A program made the translations under genes and the position numbers. Below, piece by piece: positions 22,212-34,189 of a stretch of 64,000 bases of DNA; within the stretch, counting starts at the first letter, position 1; every line of letters begins with the position of its first letter. Origin of the DNA: Sinotaia quadrata. Lineage: Eukaryota > Mollusca > Gastropoda > Architaenioglossa > Viviparidae. The stretch covers positions 39,243,564-39,307,563 of the forward strand of contig CM054177.1 of assembly GCA_028829895.1 (NCBI GenBank), given 5' to 3'. Under the pieces are notes generated by a model, which worked only from the letters and a program-made list of their open reading frames with translations, had not been told where the DNA came from and made no database searches.

Positions 22212-22618
22212 ATACGTTCTTGTTTATGTTTTAATAACAAGCTAAATTATGTTGCGTATTGTTAATACATTTTCATTTCTTGTTAACATCTATGATTTCC
22301 GAGTGACGTATTTGGGAAAGAAAACATCTTAGTAGGAGTGGGGCATAGTTTAATAATTAATAAGTCGGACATAATGGACCATTGAATATGGGTGTCCACT
22401 ACTAGTTTAATTGGATATATGCCATGCCTTTTACGCGCTTTGTACCTATAATACCAATAAACATAAGGCTAACATTCACAAAAGTAAATATGCAGGGAGG
22501 CTACTCTTCCGATCCAAGACCAAATTTGAGAGGTACAATATATATTATAAATGAAAAATAATATAATTCTCAAAATTTAAGAGAAACCTCTCGATATTAA
22601 AAATATCTGTCACACGTG
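22209..22618. other. Unique AT-rich sequence, nothing recognised
   Basis: No array, ORF or RNA gene was seen. Confidence 0.4.
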
Positions 22619-22652
22619 TATCAGTGGAGTAATGTAAAGACAGTTCGTTATT
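22619..22652. repeat. Dispersed monomer of the 19.3-kb minisatellite
   Basis: TATCAGTGGAGTAATGTAAA and GACAG match the 27-31-bp unit at 19300-19775 but occur once here, just before the hAT fragment. Confidence 0.65.
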
Positions 22653-22660
22653 CTTAAAAC

Positions 22661-23430
22661 ATGCACATAAAATATGTCAAAGTTTTGGACTTATTCTGTA
22701 AGACCACGGTCCTGCTTGGCGGTCAAGATTATGTTTCATGTAGCTGTGTATTGCCACTGCTATCATCGTTGACAAAGCACATGACAGTACACGATGATGA
22801 CCCGGGCTACATAGCTAAATTTAAGGCAGCATCGATTAATGACTTCAGTGAATGTGTAGCTAATATGACAAGTATTGAATACTACAGATTGCAACAGCAC
22901 TTGATCCACGCTACAAATACTGAAATGTTTGTCAAAAGATGCAAAAGAACGAACTTGGTCACGTACTGAACAAAAAATAGCAGTTGATGTTCATGATGAG
23001 CAGATGGAGACTGCTGCAATGAATGATACTGACATTGACAATGAAACTCTATGTGAACCAAATGTAAAGCGTATTAAGCTAATGGAGTCTGACTCAGACA
23101 TTGACAATGAAACTCTATGTGAACCAAATGAAAAGCGTATTAAGCTAATGGAGTCTGACTCAGACACGAAAGATCATGTCGACAGCTCTTCTGATGAATT
23201 ACTGCGTTATAAAATGGAGAAGAAAGATGCTGAATCGGTTGACCCTCTACAATGATGGAAACTTAATGAACATCGAACATCGATATCAAAATTGACATTC
23301 CTTGCCAGGACCATTCTGTGCATACCAGCTACATCAGTTCCATGTGAACGATTGTTCATCCCTGCTGGTTGCACTCGTCACCAAATGCTGTCAACATACT
23401 CGTCTGTTTGTATAGTTGGTTATTAAATGA
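22661..23430 (+). mobile_element. Degenerate hAT-type (ZBED-like) transposase, C-terminal part
   Basis: Three pieces of one reading frame can be joined. Codons from 22661 give VLPLLSSLTKHMTVHDDD and FKAASINDFSE, typical of the mid-region of hAT transposases. A frameshift near 22930 leads to KDAKERTWSRTEQKIAVDV and a Glu/Asp-rich stretch. A TGA at 23253 replaces one tryptophan of the usual QWW motif (now Q-stop-W-K), after which SKLTFLARTILCIPATSVPC and ERLF show the hAT C-terminal dimerisation domain. The 23029-23166 part holds a 69-bp direct duplication encoding NETLCEPN(V/E)KRIKLMESD twice. The N-terminal BED zinc finger and the DDE residues are absent. This is a dead fragment; family assignment rests on the dimerisation motif. 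Confidence 0.8.
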
Positions 23431-23860
23431 CGTATGAACAAGACAATCCAGTGTTATTTCGATTTTCGACAAATACGACTATAATGTGAGTTATGTGACT
23501 ATAAATGTTTTGCTTTAATAAAAATTAACTATTAATTAATCGTTATATTTTCAAAAGTTAACTACTAAATTTAAATTAATCATTAACAGCCCTAATTCAA
23601 ACTTTAGGTGTCATTATAATATACTTAATGATAATTCTGTTCTAATTCTTGTGTCATCACAGCATACTTAATAATAGTTCTATTCTAGCCCTAGTGTGAC
23701 ATACATTAGAACAGCTCTCTGTTAATCCTACTATCAGTATTACGGCACTTTTCTAAAATGTCATTGTAACACTCGTAAAAATAACTCTTTTTCAAACTTT
23801 CAGTCACAGTAAAAAATATCTCTAATTAACTTATCACTTAAACCTACATAATAATATATC
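23431..23860. other. Unique AT-rich sequence after the hAT fragment
   Basis: Probably includes the decayed 3' part of the hAT element. CATACTTAAT(A/G)ATA words recur twice. Nothing else was seen. Confidence 0.35.
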
Positions 23861-23869
23861 TATTGAACC

Positions 23870-24050
23870 TTACTAGTACTGCAAAATAGGTAATATATAT
23901 ATAGAACCTTACTAGTACTGCAAAAGACGTTACAATATATCCATTTGAACCCTATTGGTGCTCTAACATACATAACTATAACTGTTTTTAAGACTTTTGT
24001 TACTCTAACATACGTAACTATAACTGTGTTTAAGACTTTTGTTACTCTAA
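23870..24050. repeat. Two short tandem duplications
   Basis: AGAACCTTACTAGTACTGCA-type units (about 42 bp) and a 42-bp duplication with ACTCTAACATACGTAACTAT. Confidence 0.75.
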
Positions 24051-24517
24051 CGCGCGCAAATCATCTTGACAAATTTACTGTTTTCTCCAAGATTGTTTAC
24101 CTGTGTTTGTCTAAAGATTCGTCGGTAATGAGCCATGTTGACTCATTTATTTAAAATTTCACTAACTGACCTTGTACTGTCGTTTTTATTTACCGTTTTG
24201 TCTTTCTTAATTTTTAAAGTATTTCTGTCGGATTTTCTTGAATCGTTTCAATTTTACGTATTACTAGTGCATGTTGTCTTTCTTGTTCTAACGTTTCTTA
24301 AAGGTCTTTTATTTAACACATTGCCAGTAATTTCTGGGAGAGAATGAGAGTGAACTTAACATACACATAATACTGAATTAAAAATTAATAAATATTTTTT
24401 TCTCGCTTTCTTCTGCGTGTCTGCACTCGTAGTCGTGTTTCTGTTACATATCAGAAGTCATTAGTACGTAATTACAAGCACTTATAGACACTAGACACTA
24501 ACTGTGTTTTATGGCCT

Positions 24518-24519
<2 letters not shown>
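24051..24519. other. Unique AT-rich sequence, nothing recognised
   Basis: Short T-rich frames only. No repeat or exon signal was seen. Confidence 0.35.
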
Positions 24520-24567
<48 letters not shown>

Positions 24568-24587
24568 GACACACACACACACACACA
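24520..24587. repeat. (CA)n microsatellite
   Basis: About 33 CA units with one AAAGA interruption. Confidence 0.98.
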
Positions 24588-24639
24588 TGTAACGGAATAT
24601 TATTCGCCTTCTGTGCTCGAAATTCCTTGGATATGTCCT

Positions 24640-24805
24640 AGAAACAGCCACCATAAATGGTAAATATTTATAACTTATAATCTTGAACAGATTCTTTGGT
24701 GTTTACTACGAACAGCCACCATAAATGGTAAATATATATAGCTTATAATCTTGAACAGATTCATTTGGTGTGTCCTAAGAACAGCCACCTTAAATGGTAA
24801 ATATA
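24640..24805. repeat. About 67-bp tandem repeat (2.5 copies)
   Basis: Units contain AACAGCCACCATAAATGGTA and ATAATCTTGAACAGATTC. It lies just downstream (minus-strand sense) of the candidate exon at 24831-24975. Confidence 0.9.
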
Positions 24806-24830
24806 TGTATTTTGTGCTTGCCAATCTTAC

Positions 24831-24975
24831 CTTCACACATAGATCGTTTCTGCTGACTGAGGAATGTTCTGGAAGGTAGAGACAATCTAGAGAAATCTAT
24901 TTTGAGTCCTTGGGAACACGTGACCAAGATGGCAGCTACCAAAACTGTGGTTTCCATTCTGTAAGCCGTAGACAT
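24831..24975 (-). CDS. Candidate host-gene exon with signal-peptide-like N-terminus
   Basis: On the minus strand a strong acceptor (TTTTCTCTTTTTCAG) is followed directly by ATG at 24975, and the open frame ends at a consensus donor (GAAG|GTAAGATT) at 24831/24830. The 145-bp exon is in phase 0 at its start and phase 1 at its end. The peptide begins MSTAYRMETTVLVAAILVTC and has a hydrophobic core (residues 10-20) followed by SQG, a plausible signal-peptidase site, then a polar segment with a dibasic KR near SMCE. This would fit the first coding exon of a secreted or membrane protein. The downstream intron would hold a 67-bp tandem repeat and a (CA)n tract; the upstream intron a long minisatellite. 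The protein was not recognised and the other exons were not found with confidence. Confidence 0.45.
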
Positions 24976-24999
24976 CTGAAAAAGAGAAAATGAACTAAC

Positions 25000-26040
25000 A
25001 TTGGCTATGTAGAGTTCATTTCAAACATATAATACACTTTATTCAAACAAAGGCTGTGTAGAGTGTTCATTATAAACAGATTAAAGTTTGGTTTAATTTC
25101 AAAATGGGCTTATGGAGTGTTCTTTTCAAAGATAGCTTGTGTAGATTGTTCATATCGTCTCGATTAGTGCATATTTTCAAAAAGAGGTTGAACGTCGCAT
25201 CAAATTCAAACATATAAGTTGTATGTTGTGTTCATTTTAAACATACAGATTGTATGTTGTATCAATTTTAAACATATGATGTTAACTGCTTTTATTACAA
25301 ATAATGGGCTCTGTAAAGTGCTCATATCAAGTTTAAGTTCATACTGCATTAAATGCAAATATTTAATATAGTAATCATTTGTTAAACATGCTATACAGAG
25401 TGTTCATTGTAAACATATGATGTACTGAGTGTTCATTTCATACATATTCTACTCAATGCATTCATTTGAAGTATACGCTGTAGTGAATGTTCATTTCAAA
25501 AACAGACGCTACAGTGTTAAATTCAAACATAGGCTGTATATAGTGTTCATTGCATTCATCGCTATGTAGAATGTTCATTTGAAACACACGCTGTGTAGAG
25601 TTCTCATTTCAAACATACGCTGTAGATTGAACTTTATTCGAACATAGGCTGTGCTAAGTATTCACTTCCAGCATAGAGTGTATTGAGTGTTCATTTGAAA
25701 CATAGGCTGTGCTAAATATTCACTTCCAGCATAGAGTGTATTGAGTGTTCATTTGAAACATAGGCTGTGCTAAGTATTCACTTACAGCATAGGATTTGAA
25801 ACATAGGCTGTGCTAAGTATTCACTTACAGCATAGAGTGTATTGAGTTTTCATTTGAAACATAGGCTGTGCTAAGTATTCACTTACAGCATAGGGTGTAT
25901 TGAGTGTTCATTTGAAACATAGGCTGTGCTAAGTATTCACTTACAGCATAGGGTGTATTGAGTGTTCATTTGAAACCTGTAAAGAGAGTTCATTTCAAAC
26001 ATTGGCTGTATGCGATTCATTTCAAACACAAGTCATTTAT
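25000..26040. repeat. About 30-bp degenerate array with a 58-bp higher-order core
   Basis: Throughout, GTTCATTTCAAACAT(A/T)GGCT words recur every 30-45 bp. From 25640 to 25975 a 58-bp unit (GAAACATAGGCTGTGCTAAG and TATTCACTTACAGCATAG) is repeated about six times with high identity. Confidence 0.88.
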
Positions 26041-26199
26041 GAACAAGATTTGGTAGTTCAATTTAAAAAGAACTGCTGTTCACAGACGCTATAGAAGGTA
26101 TTTATCATCATAATGCTATAATAAATGCAAGTAGCTGTTGAAAGTTAAATATTAAAACGGAACATACTTTATGTTTATTTTTAATTAGAAACAGGATCC

Positions 26200-26415
26200 G
26201 CTGTTTAGTGAATTTAGTTTGAGTAACATGAGTAACTGTTAGTTAAATTCAGTTTGAGGCACAAGGGTACTTGCTAGGTAAATCCACAAGAGTAACTAAT
26301 AAGTAAATTCATTTTGAGCCACATGAGTAATTGTTAAGTAAATTCAGCTAAGAGCCCAAGGGTAACTGTTAAATAAAGTCAGTTTTGAGCCACAAGGTTA
26401 ACTGTAACGGTAATC
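26200..26415. repeat. 36-45-bp tandem repeat
   Basis: Five to six copies around TGAGCCACAAGGGTAACTGT and TAAATTCAGTTT. Confidence 0.8.
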
Positions 26416-26770
26416 GGAAATTGTTGATACATTGTTTCTTTCACTATTTTTGTCGGCAGAAACTAAAGGTACGATATTGCTCCGGTATTGTGGTTTAGAG
26501 TATAATAATTTTAAAACATTTATGAATGTTAGGTAGAATACTATATAAATTTTATATATTTATATACACTATATATCTATAATTCTTTACGAGTTAGTGA
26601 ACTTTGTCACTCAGTGGGTTGGCTCTGATACATGATCACAATCAATTAATTGTTAAACAATAATTATTACTGCATTCTCTAATTGCAGAGTTTTCTGTTA
26701 TTCCTCTATTTCGATCATTCTTGTTTTCCTTAGCTGGTTTCTGACTCTGCTTTGGTCCGTATGTAATTTT
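26416..26770. other. Unique AT-rich sequence, nothing recognised
   Basis: No array or credible ORF. Confidence 0.4.
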
Positions 26771-26774
26771 ATCT

Positions 26775-27110
26775 TGTGCTAGAGCATTGAACACTGAAGA
26801 TGAGTCGTGATTGTGAACAGTGTGAAGTTATCTTGTGCCAGCGAATTGAACACTAAAGATGAGTCGTGATTGTGAACAGTATGCTGTTATCTTGTGCTCG
26901 AGTATTGAACACTAAAGATGAGTCGTGATTGTGAACAGTATGCTGTTATCTTGTGCTAGAGCATTGAACACTGAAGATGTCGTGTGTGTTGTTATCTTGT
27001 GCTCGAGTATTGAACACTGAAGATGAGTCGTGAGTGTGAACAGTATAATGTTATCTTGTGCTTGAGTATTGAACACTGAAGATGAGTCGTGAGTGTGGAC
27101 GGTGACTACA
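26775..27110. repeat. About 59-bp tandem repeat (about 6 copies)
   Basis: Units contain GTTATCTTGTGCTAGAG, ATTGAACACTGAAGATGAGT and CGTGATTGTGAACAGTATG. Confidence 0.92.
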
Positions 27111-27443
27111 GTCCAGCTTGAACTTGATCAGATTATTTGTTATGATGAGAATAGGAGAGAATGTATTTTGCTTATTTCGAAATATTGTTAAACTTTTGTT
27201 TTATTAAATTTTATGTGTCTATTGACTATACTTATGAGTGCCTTACCTTGACTATATATTTTTGCGTTTTTATACTTGCTTATTGTTTTCGTGATTAAAC
27301 ATGACTATTAACTTGTGTATATTTTATCTGTGCGCTTATTGTCTTGGTATATGCAAATATATGCACTGCCCATGTTTGTGCATATACGAAACGGTGTGAA
27401 TATGTGCAATCCTGAAATCTGCCGACGGTGAAGACAATTCACG
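27111..27443. other. Unique AT-rich spacer
   Basis: TATGCAAATATATGCA near 27352 is a short palindrome-like word. There is no gene. Confidence 0.4.
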
Positions 27444-28031
27444 CTACCACAGAAATGTAATTTCCGTGTGCAGTATGTACTACTAGCTGACTAGCATATC
27501 GCTATGCAATCGAAAAGCCGGACACGACTACCACAGAAATGTAATTTCCGTGTGCAGTATGTACTACTAGCTGACTAGCATATCGCTATGCAATCGAAAA
27601 GCCGGACATGACTACCACAGAAATGTAATTTCCGTGTGCAGTATGTACTACTAGCTGACTAGCATATCGCTATGCAATCGAAAAGCCGGACACGACTACC
27701 ACAGAAATGTAATTTCCGTGTGCAGTATGTACTACTAGCTGACTAGCATATCGCTATGCAATCGAAAAGCCGGACACGACTACCACAGAAATGTAATTTC
27801 CGTGTGCAGTATGTACTACTAGCTGACTAGCATATCGCTATGCAATCGAAAAGCCGGACACGACTACCACAGAAATGTAATTTCCGTGTGCAGTATGTAC
27901 TACTAGCTGACTAGCATATCGCTATGCAATCGAAAAGCCGGACACGACTACCACAGAAATGTAATTTCCGTGTGCAGTATGTACTACTAGCTGACTAGCA
28001 TATCGCTATGCAATCGATAGGCCGGACACGC
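27444..28031. repeat. 84-bp satellite-like array (7 copies)
   Basis: Seven head-to-tail 84-bp units, beginning CTACCACAGAAATGTAATTT and including CTAGCATATCGCTATGCAAT, differ by only a base or two each except at the array end. GC content is higher than in the flanks. No mutation spectrum of an old array is visible, so amplification or homogenisation was recent. Confidence 0.97.
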
Positions 28032-28845
<814 letters not shown>

Positions 28846-29420
28846 ACAATAAATCAAAGTAATTAATGTAAAGTCTGTAATTATATGATGTTTTCATAGT
28901 GAAAGTGTACTTGTGAAACACAGAATGCGGGAGTCAAGAGAGTGAAGAATAAAAGCGTGTATGCGTGAGAGAGAGCGAAACAAAGGCATGAGAGAGAAAA
29001 AAACGAGAGGACAGGTGAAGGGAGACTACCCGCAAACGTGATTGGTTGAAGGACTGATTGGCCGATCTTTGTGCAGATTATTCAACGGGGAACACACTGT
29101 CGTTTACGATCCGGATATGAGAGCAATTTCCACGCGGTAACTAGAAGAGCTTTGTTAACTGTCTCCCTGCCAGCTTCATTTCGCGTCCTAGCCCTTAAAC
29201 TTCCAGTATGACCTGACTTCAATTCCAAGAGAGCGACAATCGGACAATAAAAGCCATGAAAATAAAGAAATAGCCACTTGTCTTTCCAGATCACGGACAC
29301 AAATTGGATTATGAAACAAAATCTTCTTCTCAAATGAGAATCTTCTTCTCTAATAAAACATAGTAAATGCAAAACCTTCCGAAATAATTTTGCCGTAAAG
29401 TAATTACAATGAAAACTAAC
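28846..29420. other. Unique sequence with mixed composition
   Basis: A purine-rich tract with GAGAGAGAG at about 28945-29020 precedes GC-richer DNA. A 116-codon minus-strand ORF (29082-29432) is the longest non-repetitive frame outside the LINE and gypsy fragments. A weak acceptor-like GAATTGAAGTCAG precedes its second half, but no homology was recognised and it is not called. Confidence 0.4.
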
Positions 29421-29423
29421 AGG

Positions 29424-29597
29424 AATATACATATATTATACATAGCTTGAAATGAAGTCTTACCAAGAAAACTACATCAGTTATATACATATATTATACA
29501 TAGCTTGAAATGACGTCTTACCAAGAAAACTACATCAGTTATATACATATAGTATACATAGCTTGAAATGACGTTTTACCAAGAAAACTACATCAGA
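29424..29597. repeat. 58-bp tandem repeat (3 copies)
   Basis: Units contain TATACATAGCTTGAAATGAC and GTCTTACCAAGAAAACTACA. Confidence 0.95.
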
Positions 29598-29864
29598 AGC
29601 ATCTTGGTGCAGAAGTTTTCGGCAAAGACGTCTGCAGAAACTGTCTGCCTGTGAATAGTCATCTGCATTCTTTATATTACAAGAGCAACCAGCCATCAAA
29701 CAAGTGGATCCTGTTAATAACAGGTCAAATGAGGTGATATTAATGACCGGAAAAGGGACTGGACTCTACATTCAGGCAAGCGAGCCATGTTACTGGTCTG
29801 CCAAAGACTTGATTTTGCACATAAATCATCTGAACCGATGGCTCTGGATAGCCGCACATTGGAT

Positions 29865-30075
29865 TTTGGATTTTGCTTAACAGGCCAGATATGCCGATGT
29901 TATTGGCCAGACAAAGGCTGAACTCTACACACATTGGACTTTGCTTAACAGGCCAAATATGCCGATGTTATTGGCCAGACAAAGGTTGAACTCTACACAC
30001 ATTGGAATTTGCTTAACAGGACAAATATGCCGATGTTATTGGCCAGACAAAGGCTGAACTCTACACACAATTATA
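29865..30075. repeat. About 68-bp tandem repeat (3 copies)
   Basis: Units contain GCTTAACAGGCCAAATATGC, CGATGTTATTGGCCAGACAA and CTGAACTCTACACACATTGG. Confidence 0.93.
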
Positions 30076-30730
30076 TTATCTAAGCTCATGTTACTGGCTG
30101 ACCAAAGATTCTTCACAAAATCAGGTATTATATTATAATATTTAAATAACGAAATGGATTAACAGAGGGTAGAGCCTTAATGATCGCGTCTAAGAACTGA
30201 CTGGAAGTGAAAGTCGAACAACTTTCATGAAGCTTTCTTTCAAATTGTCCGTTTAGCAAAGTGTGTGCAGCCCAACACAGACGAGACAAAAGCGAAATTT
30301 TAGGTGCTTTCATCGAACAAATGTTCAATGATTACAGTCGTCGTTCTGTTAGTGAAACAATGTGGTCAAGTTTGTCTATGCCCTCTAGAATATTGTCCAA
30401 TCAGAAATGTGAATGTCTCCAGAGATAGACTGACAACACATTCCTGCAGTGCCATCTTTCACGAGCTGGTCAAAGAATTGGACGTCAACCACAGACAACA
30501 TTATCATTTATTGGTCTGTCTGACATACTCAGACACACACAACACAAACTAATTATTACTTACGGAGTTTATATTATTTAATAAGAATAAATTTTTCAAC
30601 CATACTCCATTGAAATAAGTTGGAAAAACCAGAGGCGTTAATATATACATTATCTGATTTTGTTATAATTATTAAGTGAGAAAGAAGTGAATACATTTCC
30701 CTTAGTTTGGTCTAACATATCTTGTTGACC
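30076..30730. other. Unique sequence, no gene recognised
   Basis: Two opposed short ORFs (30128-30328 minus, 30304-30552 plus) lack motifs and splice support. Confidence 0.4.
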
Positions 30731-30734
30731 GTTT

Positions 30735-30960
30735 CACTGTATTCCTATGTAAAAATAACTAATTATATTTATGCTGAATAAAGTTTATTGTATAACACTT
30801 TCAAATGAATCATGTCTATGCTGAATATAGACATCTGTATAATACTTTAAAACTAATTATATCTATGAAAAATAATGAATTCTGTACAATGCTTTAAAAT
30901 TAATTATAACTAAGCTGAATGTAGCAGAGTCAAGACAAATTATACTTAACCTCTTAACCC
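30735..30960. repeat. Degenerate about 60-bp tandem repeat
   Basis: Words TATGCTGAATA, CTGTATAATACTTTAAAAC and TAATTATA recur about every 60 bp, three to four times. Confidence 0.65.
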
Positions 30961-31009
30961 GCTTTCGTTTAAATTCGTTATTTTTCTTGTTTGGATGCAG
31001 TTCTTTGTA

Positions 31010-31300
31010 AGAGTGACGTAATCGTCATGCTTTGATACACAGGCCTTATTCATAGGGAGAGAAAGAACTCACTCCAGTTATGTAACATTTAAGACAATGG
31101 CCAATTGTAGGTCGAACCAAGCTTTATCACGTGACTAATAATTCGCGCCATAAATTCGTATATTCCCTTAAATACTCTGATCGCGCTATAGACCTGCATT
31201 CACGAGGGAAAGGACAGACCGATACGAGCGTCTAAGTCATCTGAAATTCCGTGAATCATGCGAGGACCCGCTGCTGATCATACTGTTGTATTGAACATGG
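31010..31300 (+). promoter_or_regulatory. Promoter- or LTR-like segment
   Basis: This segment is GC-richer than its flanks. In order it has GCCAATTG (CCAAT box), an E-box in TCACGTGAC, TTCGCGCC (E2F-like), an AT-rich CCCTTAAATACTC where a TATA element would sit, and then CpG-rich sequence after about 31190. This arrangement fits a polymerase II promoter or the U3-R part of a retroelement LTR. No downstream coding region was identified. A second GC-richer block at 31960-32250 may belong to the same unit. Confidence 0.25.
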
Positions 31301-31959
31301 TAACACATCGATTTCTTAAAATATTGTTTGTATTTCCATTTAAGTTATCATATTGCAAATTTATGCATTTTATTGTTACAGGAGTTGTATTATTGCAATT
31401 TTCTCCCAAACACGTGGCTTGATAAAAGTGTGGCTAAGTTGAAATGTTACATCCTTTAAATTAATTGTTAAATTGAGAAACAATAATTTTATAAACTAAA
31501 AATAACTGAATTGTATCACAGAACGTCTGTGCACGTTTTTGTAAATTTTTTGTTAACAATTTAAATTCAATTTGCGTGTATTATATTGTTGTAATTGTAA
31601 AGTGCATATGCGTGATTTTTAAATTGTATTTTTGATTTTCCTCTTATTGAATTTCATTTGTAAAATGCAATGCTTCCTTGAAATTCATAAGTCTCATGTA
31701 TATGTTAATTGTAAAAAAAAATGCACATGTGTGACCGCATTGTATCTTTTATTATATATTTAAATATTATTGTAAAGATACTAGAATGGTCAAGGAATAA
31801 GCATAGCTATTGTCAACCACGTGTGTTGGATTGCAAAACCATGAGAACTATCGCTTATAGGAATTCATTTATTTCCAGAGCGGGTTTTTCCTTGGTCTCT
31901 TGATTTTGGTCTATGTCTGATGTATTCCGTCTGATGTCTTGGTCTTAAAATTCACCACC

Positions 31960-32260
31960 CAGTGAACTGGCCTGTATATTGCTTCGATTGGTGTCTAGCA
32001 ATTAGCTGAGTCTGAACTCCTGATGCGATTCAGAAGAGGGGTGTAATTAATAAAAGACTGTCAACCAAGTTGGTGATAACTAGGCCGTTGAGTCTGGTAA
32101 TCCAACAGGAATTTCGTTGGGGACCATGTGCTTCATTTATCATTGCTATTTGGATAACCAGCTAAGTGCAAGGACTAGTGTACTTGAACTAAATAAACTA
32201 TATCTGCAATCTATTCGAACACTTCATGTGTTAGACAAATAGCATAGTATTGAGAGACTT
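31960..32260. other. GC-richer single-copy block, possible LTR end or gene remnant
   Basis: Single-copy sequence with an AATAAA-containing stretch (TAATTAATAAAAGACTGTC) followed by CCAACAGGAATTTCGTTGGGG. The layout resembles the end of an LTR followed by the retroelement leader, but no primer-binding site could be assigned to a tRNA and no ORF is present. The sequence between it and the 31.0-kb island is AT-rich and featureless. Confidence 0.15.
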
Positions 32261-32775
32261 AATGTCGTCTGAATCTTGAATATCTTTTGTTATTTGTTAA
32301 ATTTTTTTAAATTCATTTTTATATTGTTAATCAATTATTGTAGTTGGTTATTTATGCAAATAGACCAATAGGATTGGGTGGGGGTGAATGAGTCGAGAAA
32401 AAGGAGATTGAAATGCATAATTAACTATAATTGTTTAACGTTTCCCAGTCCGTGCTTTGTACACAAGTTTGCCTGTCTATAAATTTGTTGGCTTAAACTA
32501 CAAGCGTTAAAATTGATCAGACTGAAGGGTGAATTTGAGCAGCCAGTCTGTTGTCAGAATAGGAGGAACGAATTTTAATTAACATAAATTCTAAATTCTG
32601 AAACAGGGTCTATAAATAAAAACTGGACATGTAACACTGAACAATGACTACTTATAAAATTTAAGACCAGTCATGATGCAGATTATTTTGCCAATGGCTG
32701 TGCCAGGGAAAGTATTAGTTTTATAGTACAAAAGTATTTAAAACATAATCGATGTTAACATTTTTAGAACTCTAC
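32261..32775. other. Unique AT-rich sequence, nothing recognised
   Basis: No ORF, array or RNA gene was seen. Confidence 0.4.
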
Positions 32776-32779
32776 GCGC

Positions 32780-32965
32780 TTTTATTTTTATCACAGTAAA
32801 TGCGTAAATGTTTATCACGTCAAATACGTTTATTTTTATCATGTCAAATACGTATATGTTTTTCATTTCAAATACGTATATGTTTTTCATGTCAAATACG
32901 TATATTTTTATCATATGAAGTACATATTTTTTTCATGTGAAATGTTTATATTTTTTCCTATGCAT
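32780..32965. repeat. 28-bp minisatellite (about 7 copies)
   Basis: Copies around TTTTTATCATGTCAAATACG and TATATG. Confidence 0.88.
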
Positions 32966-33074
32966 ATTATTCTTAAAGCGAATGAATGTGAGAGACACTG
33001 TAGTTGAACTGCAAGACAATGCCAGGTCTTGAAATAAAGATCATGATCTTAAAAGTTTTTTATCACTCCGAACC

Positions 33075-33320
33075 TTTTGCGGTCGTTAAAACTATTTATA
33101 ACTTAAATGACATTCAAATCTCAGGTCTTTAAACCTACTTACAACATTATAACATTCAAAATCTTTGGTCTTTAAACTATTTTATACCTTAAATAACATT
33201 CTAATCTCAATTCTTTAAACATTATTTATAACTTTTAGAACATTCAAACTGAGATCTCTAAACCTCTTTAAAATTTCAATCATTCACCAATGAGGACCTT
33301 CAAACCTCTTTATAAATTAC
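33075..33320. repeat. Degenerate 45-55-bp tandem repeat
   Basis: Words ACATTCAAATCTCAGGTCTT and TAAACCT(C/A)(T/C)TTATAAC recur five times. Confidence 0.7.
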
Positions 33321-33700
33321 TGTTACATAGTAACTTCTTAATACGTTACAGTAATTTAATAGCGATCATTATTTGGATTTACGAAATTCATTAATAATTA
33401 TTTAACATTTAATACTTAGGAATTTACAGTAAAATACAAAATGATAACAGTCAACGGTCAGGATTTATAAACCGTTGTAGAAATAATAATACACGAGCAT
33501 AATCGTTGACTTTAAAATCCACACATTACAGTTGTAAGCGAAATGTATGGATATTACGAAACGAAAATATCAAAGTGTTTGACTTTCACAAACAAGAAAT
33601 TTGTTATAAATAAAAATACATATATAAATTGTTTAATTAACCATCACGTATGGGTTTTGTTTTGTTAATCAAGTTTGCTGTTCTTGCCACTGAAGTCAGC
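33321..33700. other. Unique AT-rich sequence, nothing recognised
   Basis: No feature seen. Confidence 0.4.
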
Positions 33701-33910
33701 TGTTCTAGTTAATTACGTGTGGTATTCTAGTTAATCGTGTATTGTATTCTAGTTAATGATATACGGTATTCTAGTTAATCGTGTATTGTATTCTAGTTAA
33801 TGATATACGGTATTCTAGTTAGTCTGGAATCTTATTCTAGATATTTTAGTTATAGCTAACCGTGTGTGATATTCTAGTCAATCATGAATCTCATTCTAGT
33901 TATTTTAGTT
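33700..33910. repeat. About 25-bp tandem repeat
   Basis: Copies of GTATTCTAGTTAATCGTGTA and TTCTAGTTAATGATATACG alternate, then decay. Confidence 0.8.
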
Positions 33911-34189
33911 ATTCTAGGCATTTTATTGAACAAGTACATTTTAGTGAACAAGTACAATTTGCTAGTCGATCACGCATGGTGTATAGTCAATCATTTAAAA
34001 TAAAATTTTAGTCATACTGTAAGTTTTCAGAATAATGTCAGAAGGAACTGTAATAAATAGCTGATCAGCATAAGAAAAGCATTTTGTAAGTCTTTGACAC
34101 ACTAAAATATGTCAGTGACTGACTTGAAATTTACAACTGTAACACCTGTCATTGTATTGTAAAGAAATAAAACGAAAGATCCCCCCCCC

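Noticed and set aside
24472..24654. Second exon for the minus-strand candidate gene (TTTCTAG acceptor at the first copy of the 67-bp repeat)
   Set aside because: It would give a short in-frame ending, but the acceptor lies in a repeated unit and nothing else supports it.
27444..28031. Possible CRISPR-like array because units are so uniform
   Set aside because: The units are contiguous 84-bp tandem copies with no unique spacers, and the context is eukaryotic.
29082..29432. 116-codon minus-strand ORF
   Set aside because: It is non-repetitive, but no motif, strong splice site or coding-like composition over its full length was seen. Left as described intergenic sequence.
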